A DNA stretch of 64,000 bases from Pyropia yezoensis (taxonomy: Eukaryota > Rhodophyta > Bangiophyceae > Bangiales > Bangiaceae): positions 31,100,894 through 31,164,893 of the forward strand of contig CM020618.1 in NCBI GenBank assembly GCA_009829735.1, written 5' to 3'. The translations under genes and the position numbers were made by a program. This document shows, in pieces, positions 41,923 to 54,400 of this stretch. The notes beneath the pieces were generated by a model. It saw only the letters and a program-made list of their open reading frames with translations, was not told where the DNA came from and ran no database searches. Each line of letters starts with the position of its first letter. The stretch's first letter is position 1.

Positions 41923-44900
41923 TTACAGTAGGCGTGGTCGCCTCATGTAAGGCATGAGGAGTTGGCGGGGTGTATTCGACGCCTGTTCCCAGGTGGGTGA
42001 GTCGTATCCGGCCCACATCACCTTGACGTACCAGGGTCCTGGTAGGTCCGGGTCGGTGTGTCCGACCACGCTCTCTAACTGGTATGGAATCCCATCCGGT
42101 CCCACCGGGTCATCCGACCGGTGGGTTGTGAGAGCTTCATGTAGCAACCCAGCCGGTACCGGCTGAGGCTGTTCCGGCTTCGGAGCAGCTGTCACATAAT
42201 TGAGATTGATTCGTTGTATCTCCGTATCAGAGTGCAGGATGATAGAGTGATCATCTCTGTGTAATATCTGGTACGGTCCCTTGACCGGTTGCATAAGCTT
42301 GTTCCCTCGGAACGAATGGTGTCTGATGGAGACCCAGTCACCTGTTACCAGGGTTGCGTTGCGTACCCGTAGCCGGGCGTCAAAGTTCTTCTTGTATCGA
42401 AGTTGTGTACGGTGAAGGGCACCCTTGAGCTTCGGTATCATCCACGATAGCTTGGCTAACCAAGCTAAGTGGATCCGTTCGGCCGGTCGGCCCTTCGGTA
42501 TGTCATACCGAGTGCATCTGCCCGGTGGCAGCGTCAGGTTACCGACGCCCATCGGCATGACCCATTCCAGTGGGGCAATGCTGGTACTCCGGTGGGGCCT
42601 GGCATTGTATGCCAGGGTGAGTACGGACAGAAGCCTGTCCCACGTCTTCGTGTGCTCCGCCACATAGCATTGGAGCATCTTCACGATGGTGCGGTTGAAC
42701 CGCTCCACCTGCCCGTTGGATTGTGGGTGGTAGTCGGATGCCCGACGGGGTTCGATACCGAACATGCCCAGGACCTTAGTGCGGAGTGCTGACGTAAGTT
42801 TTGCTCCGTTATCGGAGAGGAGATGCTTCTTTACTCCGTACGCACTGATCCAGTGGTCCACCACTGCGTTCATGATTGGGTAGGCCGTATCGTTCGGGAT
42901 TGCTACCGCACGTGACAGCTTAGTAAAGCGGTCCGACATGACCAGGATGTACCTGTTCCCTTCTTCCGCTACCGGGAGCGGCCCGAGTATGTCGACAGCG
43001 ACTTGCTCGTTGGGCCCATCCGGGGGGAACAGATTCATAGCGCATGCCCGCCTATGAAGACTCATACGATTCCGTGCACACGGGTGGCATCCCCGGACGT
43101 GGGCGACCACGTCGACGGCCATTGCTGGCCAGTAGAAGAACCTTCGCATTGCTGCGAACATGCGCGAACCCCCCGGGTGTCCGGCTGTGGGGTTCTCGTG
43201 TTTTCGTTCCATGACGGCTTGTCGTAAGGACACGGGAACCACGACCTGATGTCGACCATCGGCGGGTGCCCGCCGGTATATGAGTCCGTCCTCATTCTCG
43301 GAGAAGATGCCGGCCGTGCCGGCCAGGAGGTTAGCACGATGGCGTTTACAGTCATCGTCATTGGCCTGTGCCTCGCGGAAGTCCACGAGGGTCAATGGGC
43401 ATGCAAGGTGTGCCATGGTATGGTCAACAATACCTTGGGTGGCATTACCCACCATGCAAACCGGTACAACCGGGATGTCCTCGTCCACCGGTCGGGTATC
43501 CCCGCTCGGTGTATCGAGTCGCGACAGCGCGTCTCCCAGATGATGCGTAGAGCCGGCCTTATATATGGTCCGGTAGTCGTGCTCGGCCATCTTCAGCCTC
43601 CACCGGGCTAGCCGACCGTGGCTGTCGGAATCCTTGTCACCAAGGTTGAGAATCCATCGTAAAGGTTCGTAGTCGGACCTCACGATGAATCTGGAACCTT
43701 CCAGGTATGGCCGAAGCAGTTGCACTGCCCATATGACTCCGAGGCACTCGCGCTCGGTGGCACTATAGTTACGTTCAGCCGGGTTAAGTGTCCGGCTGAA
43801 GTACCCTACCGGATGTAGGTCCGGGATAGCATTATCGGTACCGATGATTGTCTCTCCCGGTAACAGGGTGCATCCCACTTGGGTATAGCAGGCATCGACG
43901 TCGATGACGAAGGTCCCGCGTCTATGCGGCAACGCAAGCACGGGTGGGGATAGTAGGGCTCGCTTCAGCGACTCGAATGCCTCCTCTTCGCTAGGCGAAG
44001 GGGGTTGGAGTACCTTGGGCAGGGTACTGCTCGTAAGAACCGTTAACGGCTTAGCTATCCGAGCGAAGTCCTTGACGAACCGTCGGTATACATTGCACAT
44101 TCCCAGGAAGCTATTGAGCTGCGTCTGGGTGTTAGGGAACCGGGCATCCCGGAGTGCCCGGGTATTGGCTTCGAGTACCCCTAGTTTACCAGGGGTTATC
44201 TGGTGGCCCAGATACTCGACCGTTTGTTGGAAGAAGGCGCACTTCTTCAGACGCAGGGTTACCCCGGCGTTCCTCAAGAGGGTGAGTACCTCGTCAACAT
44301 GTTGCACATGGTCATCCATGTTACGCGAGAAGACGATGACGTCATCGAGGTACACTAGGCAGTTACGCCACTTGACTCCCGACAGTATAATGTCGATGGC
44401 CCGCTGGAATGTGGCGGAGGCGTTGGACAATCCGAAGGGCATCCTTAGGAACTCGTACACTCCACTGTGACAGACGAACGCGGTCTTGGGGATATCCTCC
44501 TCCGCAACTGGGATCTGCCAGTACCCGGCATTGCAGTCGATAGTGGTGAACACTGTAGCTTCCCCCAGGGAGTCGATACACTCGTCCATCGTTGGTAAGG
44601 GGTATGAGTCTTTCTTGGTAACCAAGTTGAGGCGTCGATAATCGATGCAGAACCGAGGGGTTTGATCCTTCTTCGGTACGATGACGACTGGGGCGCCCCA
44701 CTCCGACATCGAAGGTCGGATCACCTTAGCTTCGCTCATCCTCTTCCCTTCTCCATCAACTATCTCTCTTTGCATAGGTCCCGCGCGATGCGGTTGCGAC
44801 CGCGCTGGTCGAGCACATGGTACCAGGTCTATACGGTGTTGGGTTGCCCCAATGGTACCCAGCGCTCCGCCGGTCCACATGACGTCATGCTTTCTTAACA

Positions 44901-46097
44901 TCCGTCGTACCCCTTCAGCTACCGAAGGGGGAAGGTTGTCGAGGTCAGCCTTGGCCAGTGCCTTCAAGGCTTCTTGGTCCTTTGCTGGAATGTCCGCCGG
45001 AGCTTTTGATGGGTTAGGCTTCCCTTCATCGGGTTGCTGCAGCTCGGTGGTCTCGGTGACCGCCAGCACCTCAAGTGGTTCCACTTGACCTTCCTTGTCA
45101 GGGGTAAGGATGTCTCTTACGTAGAGCTCGGCGATCTCGAGGATAGTCCCTTTCGGAAGGGTGACTGCCTCACGGCGATAGTTCGTCATCACGAGCAGTG
45201 ATATCCCCCCCGCTGGGAGGTCTACGATACCGTTGGCCATGGTCAACCCATGGCGCTCGTAGGTTCGTAGGTTGGACTGGACTCTGCAGATGCCTGCGAG
45301 GTCACAGTTAACCGGGAGGACGGTCTCCGATAACGGCTCAAAGTGAGTCCGCTTAGCCAGCCGGAGTGTCTTCGGTTCTACGCTTGCGTATACCTTAGCC
45401 ACGTTAACGTGGCTCCCTTGCAGCGTCAGGTCCCTGACGATAGCTGTCTGTCCTCTCTTCTTCCCGTCGGCCTCTTGCAGCTCGACGGTCCTCCGGCCCG
45501 GCCGGATCGCATCAACGTGAACGTTGATGAAGGTGCACCCCAGTATGCAGGGCACAGATAGAGTCTCACACACCAGGAAGTCAACTTCCGTAGTGAGCTC
45601 CCCGATGGTGACCCGCAGCGACATCGCTGCGGTCGTACGAATGAGACGACCATTGGCATCCTTGATCGTGGGTCCCCGAGCAACTCTGACTCGCGGGAGC
45701 CACTTGTCCGGGAGGGTTTCCTTCCGGATCAGGTTAGGTCCAGCCCCTGTATCCAGTACAGGGTAATACGATCGGGTCGACTGGGGGTCAACCCCCAGTG
45801 TGGCTGATACCTTGAAGTTCTCCAAGGTGAACAGTACGTGGCCTACACCGATATCCGGTGTAGCTCGGGTATCCTGACCAGGGCCCTTGTCTGGTTCCAT
45901 GTGACGGGGCTTCCCGTCCTCTTCTCCCAACCTTGGAGGTTGGTCATCAATCCCCTGGCGCCGTGTCGTCGGGGCCGGAAGGTGTACCCGGGGGTTGATG
46001 CGGCGTCGGCTCAACCGCGCTCTCCGTGGGGCTTTCCCCGCGGCATTCCGGGGTGGCTTGCTAGGGTTACCCCAGCGACCCCGTGTCGTCCTTTCTC
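41923..46097 (-). CDS. Element B pol, the intact copy (about 1,360 aa)
   Basis: A single open frame. No ATG lies at its start; it is reached by -1 frameshift from gag. Counting from 46014: protease D88-T-G; RT FCIDYRRLN near 445 and catalytic YLDD at 555-558; RNase H DVDACYTQVG near 700; integrase zinc finger ending CHPCARN near 980; core DILGPLPVAEEGN, D1068 of SDNG and the Glu of QSNGQVERFN; C-terminal chromodomain from about 1312 (WYVKVMWAGYDSPTWEQ). Enzymes for cDNA synthesis and integration, the chromodomain probably steering integration to chromatin. It could supply active enzymes only if gag, broken in B, were provided. Confidence 0.88.
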
Positions 46098-47633
46098 TTA
46101 CTCGTTTCCCGTGCTCGGCCAGGTACTATCTTCCGGGATATCCGGGAGAGGAGGTGCCTTCTCGACTGCCAGTACTCCTCCTGGAGCTTGCTGCCTACCC
46201 GGTGCCGGGCCTCTGGCGGGATACCCCCCAATGGATGCCTTGCGTTGCGCCGCTGGCCGTCGAGACTCCTCCGGGATGAGCGGGCATGCGGACACCCAGT
46301 GTTGGGGGTCTCCGCACAACATACATCCGGACGTGCCGGCCGTCCCGGGCGTCCGCGTCGGGTTGGCTCCATAGGTCCGGTTACCTGCCTCGGGTGCCCG
46401 AGTGCCTGCCCCTTGGTAGGCCTTGGGTCCCGGTGCCAACCGGAACAGGGACTACCCCAGCCGGTTGGTTCTACCAGCGATGTGCGGAGGTGCCTCCGTA
46501 CGCACTGCCCATGTCTGCAGGGGCTTGTGGGGGTTACCCGTAACCGGGGCATACCCCGTAGTCCGCACATACGGGACGCGCCGGCCCGCTCCCTAGTTGA
46601 CCTGGAACTGAGTCCCATCCGGGGCGATGTACGCTACCGTACCATGCTCATCGATCACCGGCGTCGCCGGTAGCATCAGGTGGCCCTGTTGGTCAACTAG
46701 AGGTTCATCCTCACCCGTAGGGGTATGTTCGGTCGCCACCAGTACTGGTGCGGCCTTACATTCTACCTTCTCTTGCCTCGGTACCGGGGTAAGACTGGGC
46801 TTGCCTCCCTCACCCTTGGGCTTCGGGGCCAAGGCACTTTCCGGGTGTAGCACCCGGTAGGCGTCCTCTAGGGACTTGCGCATATGCATCAGTCGACTGA
46901 GGTTCGTCCGAGCCGTATTGGCTCCTTGTGCAGATATCCGCACATAGTTGGGTACTCCTGCGAACAGGATGGCCCGTAGTTCCCCTTCGCCGAGAAGCTT
47001 CCCCAGCTCGTAGTCGAGCTCTTGGATCCGGCGTGCAAACATCTCCTCATCCTCCCAGGACTGGGCGGTGGCGGTGTGAAGGGCCCGATAGTGGTCTTCG
47101 CACTTGTCCTCACTGAGGTAGCTGCTAAGCAGCTCCTTCAGCATACCACGGTAATCCATGGGGGTGGCTGCGACCCTCATTCCCGGCATCGGGGATGCCT
47201 GGCGGAGGATGCCTCGGACCCGTTCATCAACAAAGAACGGGAGGATCTCCAGCGCCAGCCCCTCGTTGACGAGTGCCTTGTCCGCGGCTGCCTTGAAGCT
47301 AGTCAAGAAGCCAATGACTGCCAACGGGCGTCCGTTCGGGCTCCCGAACATAGGGACTCCCTTTATAAGGGTCTGCATAGAGCGGATCGCTCGATGCGAG
47401 GTCGTACGCATCGATTCCGACACGGTAGTGGATCGGTCCTCCAAACGATAACGCTCAGGAGTCAGTACCGACCTGAAGACTTCGTTGACAATCTCCGTGT
47501 CCGCGTCCTGGATATCCAGTCGCTTGGCCAGTTCATGAGTAAGCTCATCGGACTCCATCCGCTTCAGTAAGCTCGCAGAAACCTGCGCTGTCATCGCTTG
47601 CACCAGTGACGCTGGAACTTCCGGCGTCGGCGC
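46098..47633 (-). pseudogene. Element B gag, C-terminal two thirds, with a nonsense codon and a frameshift
   Basis: Runs from the CTCGG junction with C. Capsid-like region (MTAQVSASLLKRMESDEL, YLSEDKCEDHYRALHTATAQSWEDEEMF, LFAGVPNYVRIS) open to 46593, where GAG in C is TAG here. A shift near 46450 follows, then the knuckle CMLCGDPQHWVSAC and the GNE-stop end at 46098. The N-terminal third lies at 58387-59023. Confidence 0.8.
46104..46110 (-). promoter_or_regulatory. Candidate -1 frameshift heptamer GGGAAAC, element B
   Basis: Gag frame ACG GGA AAC GAG TAA; the -1 frame GGG AAA CGA GTA is open into pol. Confidence 0.6.
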
Positions 47634-47638
47634 CTCGG
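47634..47638 (+). other. Target-site duplication of element C, left copy (CTCGG)
   Basis: CTCGG abuts the LTR at 47639. The partner is 58382-58386, after the LTR ending at 58381. Confidence 0.85.
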
Positions 47639-48002
47639 TGTAGCACAATAGGAATCCGTCGCACGTCCACTCTCAGGGAGCACTCACCAAAGGGGATCGG
47701 CACCAACGTCACCGGGAGGCCAAGGTTGCTGTCCTTGGAGCACAAGCCACGGGACCAAGATGGGAGCCCAAATGGGAGGGGTTTGTTGTTCTACCTTGGC
47801 CGGCGGTGGATTCGCCGCCGGCCCCCACGTTATAGACCCTCGGAGACACTACTAACTACCCTCCACCCCAAGATGCAAGTCCCTCTGGTCATACGTAACT
47901 TATAGATACCGTGACCAGTACGGACTCCCAAATTGAAAGTTAAGGGTTAGAAGTAGCCCCCCTAATTATTAGGGTTACAATACCGCCAACCATATTGCTA
48001 CA
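47639..48002 (-). repeat. Family I 3' LTR of element C
   Basis: 364 bp, TGTAGCA...TGCTACA. The polypurine tract (minus strand TAAGGGGGGGATA) follows on its right at 48003-48015. Confidence 0.9.
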
Positions 48003-48015
48003 TATCCCCCCCTTA

Positions 48016-48475
48016 GATTCGGCCCGTCCTCGGGTCGAGTTGCATTCGGGTTTCCGAATGTAAGTGGGTCGCGTGACCGTTTACCAGTCGGGTGGGGCTT
48101 TGCGCCCCGTCGCGACAGACACCCCTTTTCGAGGTTGTCTGAGGGGGGTGCCCCCCTTTGTGTGGTACACACACGATCCGTTTTCCGGACCGTTAAATTC
48201 CCGATGCGGGTTCTGTTCACGACCCCCCTTTCCGAGGGGTGGTGCAAGCGGATCCGCCACCAGGTGTCTGGTGGTAGGGGAGCCCCTCTCGTGTTACCGA
48301 GTGAATGGGGGCGGCCGCTGCCCGCGTTGCGTGTGGGCGGTTGGGGGTGACCCCCCTTGCTTACCCCGTGTGGGGGGGGCGTGGCTCCGGTCCAGGTGCC
48401 TGGGTGGAGCGTCCTCGTCGCTCGGCTGGCGCGGGTCGTCCCGCGCTGCCGTATCGCTCGTGCTGAGCTGTGTGG
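48016..48475 (+). other. Hairpin-rich leader of the C accessory gene
   Basis: Same palindromes as in A and B, including CTGTCGCGACAG near 48108 and CCACCAGGTGTCTGGTGG near 48256. No coding evidence. Confidence 0.5.
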
Positions 48476-48499
48476 TTATAAGCGCGGGTACCCGCGCTT
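48476..48499 (+). promoter_or_regulatory. TATA box and 20-bp palindrome, C accessory gene
   Basis: TTATAAG at 48476 and the perfect palindrome at 48480-48499, identical to B. The ATG at 48588 is again 112 nt from the TATA start. Confidence 0.65.
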
Positions 48500-48587
48500 T
48501 CCTGGCTCGTCCGTGCGAGCGTTCTCTGTACCGGGTCGAGCCGGCCTCGGCTTTTCTGCACGGGGCGCCCCTGCTACCCCGGTCATC

Positions 48588-51013
48588 ATGTCGGACCCCC
48601 AGGTACCCGGGGGCGAGGACGACCTCCTGCCTGAAGAGGGGGAAGAGGTGATGGTGGACGACGTTCCCGTCTCCGCCACCGCCGCCGAGTGATTCCTAGC
48701 GAGCTCGTCGGAGGACGAGGACGACCGGGTGACCGTTCGTGTGGCCCCGGACGGCGCGCCGGGCGGGTTGTCGTCCGTGTGTAGCGGCACGACGGCTCCG
48801 TCGGGTGGCGGGCAACCGCGGGTAGCTGCTGCGTCTACCCCTACTCCTCCGGCGGCCCGAATGGCTCCTGTCGCCGGTGCCGGCGCGGCTCAACCTCAAG
48901 ACGGCGTTGCCGGCGTGTCGGGCGGTTATGGTGGCACCCCGACCGGGACGGCGGGTCAAGACGGCGCGGGTGCCCGCCCGGGTGGTTCATCCGCGGCTGC
49001 GGGTGACGGGTCTACCCCTGCTGCCCCCGAGGTGCCCCCGTCGGGCTCGGGTGGCGGCGTTGCTGTGCCCGCGGTGCCGCGGGCGTCTGGTGGTCAAGGT
49101 GGGTCTACACCGATGGCAGTGGACTCCGGTAGTTACTCCGGGCGGGCGCCCGCCCTTCTTCTTCCTCCTCGGCCGCGTGATCCTCCGGCACCGGTCCATC
49201 TGCCGGTGGGGCTTCCCCCGGCGCCCCCGATTCTTCCTGGTCCTGCCCGGGTTGCCCCGTTGGGTGGCGGCGTCGCCGTGGCGGCGGGTCAACCCGCCAT
49301 GTCGATGTCCGACTTGGTGGCTCGGGTTCGCGGCCTGACTGTGCAAGAGTCAATGGAGTCCGATGGGCGGATGCGGGTGGACTTCCACCTGCCCCATCCC
49401 CGTGGAGAGTCCTCCCGGCGTGTCAAGATGGACCCGAGTTGGGAGCGAGAGTTGGTGCGGCTGGTCAACCAGCCGAACGCGGTGCGGGTGGAACACCATT
49501 GGATCCTGAGTCAGCCGGACGACCGGCATGCGCAGCTCTGGCGCACCCGGGTGGGGCGGGGTGAAGTCTACCTCGACCCCGCCTTCGGGGTATGCGACCT
49601 GATTGCTCCCGCGTTGCCGCGGGAGGTTGACTACCCGGCTAGTGCACGGGGGATTGCGGCGGCGGCGGAGCCGGTTGCGTTTGGGCAGACGGTGGGCGAC
49701 ACCGGTCGGTACCCCGACTTCGATTATTACCCGGGGGTTTCCCCGTATCTGTCGTTGACGGCTCCCTACCCGCCTATAGCGGGGTTGAAGTCGGCGTCGA
49801 GCTACGACGCAACCATGGTGTCATGGCGGATGCGTTCCGCACCGATATAACGTGTGCGTTGCAGACCGGCAACGGTCGTGCGCCGGTATACACTCCCGTG
49901 CGCCCGCCTCTGTGGCAGGAGGGGTGGGAACCCGCCCCTGCTTTCCGGTTTGACACCGGCTCCTGTCTCCGATACTTCGGGAGTGTGTTGGCCTCCCGGC
50001 CGGTCCACCCGTTGCAGGGTACCTTCACCCCTGAGGTTACCCTCGGGCAGGCGTCCTCCTTCTTGCTGTCCGTCCGCCGGCAGGGGCGCCTGTTTCATCT
50101 TCCGACGGGTGTCCGTCGGCACATCGCGCAGTTGGGCGTGGACCTGATAGCTGCCAAGACCGGGTTGGCCCGGGAGTTCGAGGCCCTGCTGGCTGTTCAC
50201 GATGCCGTGAACTGGGCTGGGGTGTTGGCCCTTCCCCCGTACCGGGACCCGCAGGCTGGGGCTACCCCCTTGCCTCGTCACTCGTTGCGTATCCGGCGTA
50301 CTCAGCCGGGTGAGCCTAGTTGCCATGGGTGGGCGTCCACCGAGGCCGTTCCTGACCTGGTTATTCCCATGGTTATCCATGACCCTCTTCAGGTCCTTGC
50401 CCCGTGGTTCGGTAACCCGATACCCGCGGCGGTTGGCCGTCGTCCCCGAGAGTGGGGCTCTGCGGGTGGGGAGCGTGAGGTTTCCCGTCGTCGGGCGGAG
50501 CCCCGCCGGGGTTACGGTGGAGCCCCTTCAGTGGGGTCCTACCGGGCCTCATATCAGGCGCCACCGGCTCCGGTGGTGGCCGTGTCGGCTCCTCTGGCTC
50601 CTCTGGCTGCGCCAGTGTCCGCTCCCGCCCCTGTCATACAAGACGGGGGTCCCCGTCTCTGGTATGAGGGCGTTGACGCCCTTGTTGCCCGCGAGATGCG
50701 GGAGGGTCACTCTGTTAGCTGGGGGGATATCCCCCCAGGTGCTGCGCTAGTTGCGTCAGCGCGTTGCTTCGGTGGCGTGCTGGACCGCCTCCAGAAAGCT
50801 CTGGAGGACTTGGAGGCTGGCCGCAGCACCCTCGTCCAGCTATGCACCGAGGTAACTCGGGTGATTGACCGTCGTGAGATTGCCGACCGGTGGAGCACGG
50901 AGGTATACGCGCTTACGCGTGAGTGGCCTCCCTCGGGCAGTGGGTCTACCCACTGCGGAGTGTTATTGTTTGTACGGGAGAGGGACCCGGTGGCCCTTAT
51001 GGTAGCCGGGTAG
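48588..51013 (+). pseudogene. Family I convergent accessory gene, C copy (nonsense and frameshift)
   Basis: ATG at 48588 (MSDPQVPGGEDD). Codon 35 is TGA at 48690 where A and B have TGC. It is then open to ~49803, where one base is missing (AGCTACGAC for AGCTGGCGAC), and open again to 51013. The C-terminus is ~25 residues longer than in A because its stop is lost. The globular region aligns with A throughout. Not translatable as one protein. Confidence 0.75.
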
Positions 51014-51434
51014 TAGTGAGTATAAACTCATCCCCTTTGGGGGCATTGCTTGCTTCTGTTTGCTGCCCTGGGGAGTACCCCTTCTGGCTCAGTGGGGCCT
51101 TGCGTCCTGTCCAACTTCATCCGGTTGGTTCATGCTTGGGGAGGTCATCCTCCCTCACTTTGTGTCTTGGCTTGGGGAGGTCATCCTCCCGTGTAAGCCC
51201 CCTAGTTACTTCGATATTATCGAAGTTAGCCTTTACCTTTAAGTTAACTTATTAAGGTTCAGGTTTTACTTAGTTACCTAAGCTTGACTCTACTTAGTTA
51301 CCTAAGCTTGGTTTGACTTAGAAACCTAAGTCTGATTTGACTTAGAAACCTAAGTCTGCCGTAACCATGTCACACCCTACTTAGTAGGTATAAGCCTCAC
51401 CCCCCAACCGCCGAAGTCGGTGTCGGTTGGGTTG
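51014..51434. other. Gap between convergent 3' ends in C, with 24-bp palindromic repeats
   Basis: Non-coding. Four 24-bp tandem units at 51268-51363, each with CTTAG-N4-CTAAG. The segment from 51364 matches the pol-side flank in A and B. A direct repeat of GGGGAGGTCATCCTCCC lies near 51140 and 51175. Confidence 0.6.
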
Positions 51435-54400
51435 TTACAGTAGGCGTCGTCGCCTCATGTAAGGCATGAGGAGTTGGCGGGGTATATTTGCCGCCTGTTC
51501 CCAGGTGGGTGAGTCGTATCCGACCCACATAACCTTGACGTACCAGGGTCCTGGTAGGTCCGGGTCGGTGTGTCCGACCACGCTCTCTACTTGGTATGGA
51601 ATCCCATCCGGTCCCACCGGGTCATCTGACCGGTGGGTTGTAAGAGCTTCATGTAGCAACCCAGCCGGTACCGGCTGAGGCTGTTCCGGCTTCGGAGCAG
51701 GTGTGACATCATTCACACTGATGCGTTGGATCTCCGTATCGGAGTGTAAAATAACAGAGTGGTCATCTCTGTGGAGAATCTGGTACGGTCCCTTGACCGG
51801 TTGCATGAGCTTGTTCCCTCGGAACTTCTGGTGTCTGATGTAGACCCAGCCACCTGTTACCAGGGTTGCGTTGCGCACTCGTAGCCGGGTGTCAAAGTTC
51901 TTCTGGTATCGAAGTTGTGTTCTGTCAAGGGCACCCTTGAGCTTCGGTGTCATCCATGATAGCTTGGCCAACCAAGCTAGGTGTATACGTTCGGCCGGTC
52001 GGCCCTTCGGTGTATCATACCGAGTGCACCTGCCTGATGGCAGCGTCAGGTTACCGACGCCTAGTGGCATGACCCACTCCAGCGGAGCGATGTTCGTGCT
52101 CCGATGTGGCCTGGCATTGTATGCCAGGGTGAGTACGGACAGAAGCCTGTCCCAAGTGTTCGTGTGCTCTGCCACGTAGCACTGTAGCATCTTGACGATG
52201 ATGCGGTTGAACCGCTCCACCTGCCCGTTGGTTTGCGGGTGGTAGTCGGATGCCCGACGTGGTTCGATACCGAACATGCCCAGGACCTTAGTGCAGAATG
52301 CTGACGTAAGGTTTGCTCCGTTGTCGGAGAGGAGTTGCTTCATGACTCCGTATGCACTGATGCAGTGGTCAACCACTGCGTTCATAATCGTGTATGCCGT
52401 ATCATTCGGGATGGCTGCCGCTCGTGACAGCTTGGTGAATCGGTCAGACATGACCAGTATGTACCTGTTCCCTTCTTCCGTTACCGGAAGTGGCCCGAGT
52501 ATGTCGATAGCGACTTGCTCGTTGGGCCCATCGGGTGGGAATAGTTTCATGGCAGATGCCTGCCTATGTAGACTCATGCGGTTACGTGCACAGGGGTGGC
52601 ATCCCCTTACGTGGTCGACCACGTCGACGGCCATTGCTGGCCAGTAGAAGAACCTTCGCATTGCTGCGAACATGCGCGAACCCCCCGGGTGTCTGGCTGT
52701 AGGGTTCTCGTGTTCTCGTTCCATGACGGCTTGCCGTAAGGACACGGGAACCACGACTTGATGTCGTCCATCGGCGGGTGCCCGCCGGTATATGAGTCCG
52801 TCTTCGTTCTCGGAGAAGATGCCGGCCGTACCGGCCAGGAGGTTAGCGCGATGGCGTCTACAGTCATCGTCGTTGGCTTGTGCCTCGCGGAAGTCCGCGA
52901 GGGTCAGTGGGCATGCTCGGTGTGCCATGGTATGGTCAACAATACCTTGGGTAGCGTTACCCACCATGCAGACCGGTACCACCGGGATGTCCTCGTCCAC
53001 CGGGCGGGTATGTCCGCTCGGGGTGTCGCGGCGAGACAATGCGTCTCCGAGATGGTGGGTTGACCCAGCCTTATACACGGTACGGTAGTCGTGCTCGGCC
53101 ATCTTCAGCCTCCATCGGGCTAGCCTCCCATGGCTATCGGAATCCTTGTCACCAAGGTTGAGGAGCCATCGTAGGGGTTCGTGGACGGACCTCACGATGA
53201 ATCTGGAACCTTCCAGGTATGGCCGAAGCAGTTGCACTGCCCATATAACTCCGAGGCATTCACGCTCGGTGGCACTATAGTTACGCTCAGCCGGGTTGAG
53301 TGTCCGGCTGAAGTATCCTACCGGACGTAGGTCCGGGATAACGTTATCGGTACCGATCAACGTCTCCCCCTGTAGCAGGGTGCATCCCACTTGGGTGTCG
53401 CACGCATCGACATCGATGACGAAGGTACCCCGTCGGTGCGGTAACGCAAGGACGGGTGGGGATAGTAGGGCTCGCTTCAGCGACTCGAATGCCTCCTCTT
53501 CGCTACGCGAAGGGGGTTGGAGTACCTTGGGCAGGGTACTGCTCGTAAGAACCGTTAACGGCTTAGCTATCCGAGCGAAGTCCTTGACGAACCGTCGGTA
53601 TACATTGCACATTCCCAGGAAGCTATTGAGCTGCGTCTGGGTGTTAGGGAACCGGGCATCCCGGAGTGCCCGGGTATTGGCTTCGAGTACCCCTAGTTTA
53701 CCAGGGGTTATCTGGTGGCCCAGATACTCGACCGTTTGTTGGAAGAAGGCGCACTTCTTCAGACGCAGGGTTACCCCGGCGTTCCTCAAGAGGGTGAGTA
53801 CCTCGTCAACATGTTGCACATGGTCATCCATGTTACGCGAGAAGACGATGACGTCATCGAGGTACACTAGGCAGTTACGCCACTTCACCCCCGACAGTAT
53901 AATGTCGATAGCCCGCTGGAATGTAGCGGGGGCGTTGGACAATCCGAAGGGCATCCTTAGGAACTCGTACACTCCACTGTGACAGACGAATGCCGTCTTG
54001 GGGATATCCTCGTCCGCCACCGGGATCTGCCAGTATCCGGCATTGCAGTCGATGGTGGTAAACACCGTAGCTTCCCCAAGGGAGTCGATGCATTCATCCA
54101 TCCTTGGTAAAGGGTATGAGTCCTTCTTGGTAACCAAGTTGAGGCGTCGATAATCGATGCAAAACCGAGGGGTTTAATCCTTCTTCGGTACGATAACGAC
54201 TGGGGCACCCCACTCCGACATCGAAGGTCGTATCACCTTCGCTTCACTCATCCCATTCACTTCTCCATCAACGATCTCTCGTTGCATAGGTCCCGCTCGG
54301 TGCGGTTGTGACCGGGCGGGGCGTGCGCCTGGTACCAGGTCAATACGATGTTGGGTTGCCCCAATGGTACCCAAGGCCCCGCCTGTCCACATGACGTCAT

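Larger units (their letters stand above)
38155..47638 (-). mobile_element. Family I element B, main part (interrupted in gag by C)
   Basis: Minus strand: 3' LTR, convergent accessory gene (plus), pol, then gag up to CTCGG at 47634-47638. There element C begins. The rest of B's gag, its leader and 5' LTR are found on the far side of C from 58382. Gag codons on both sides of C join in frame when one CTCGG is removed. Confidence 0.85.
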
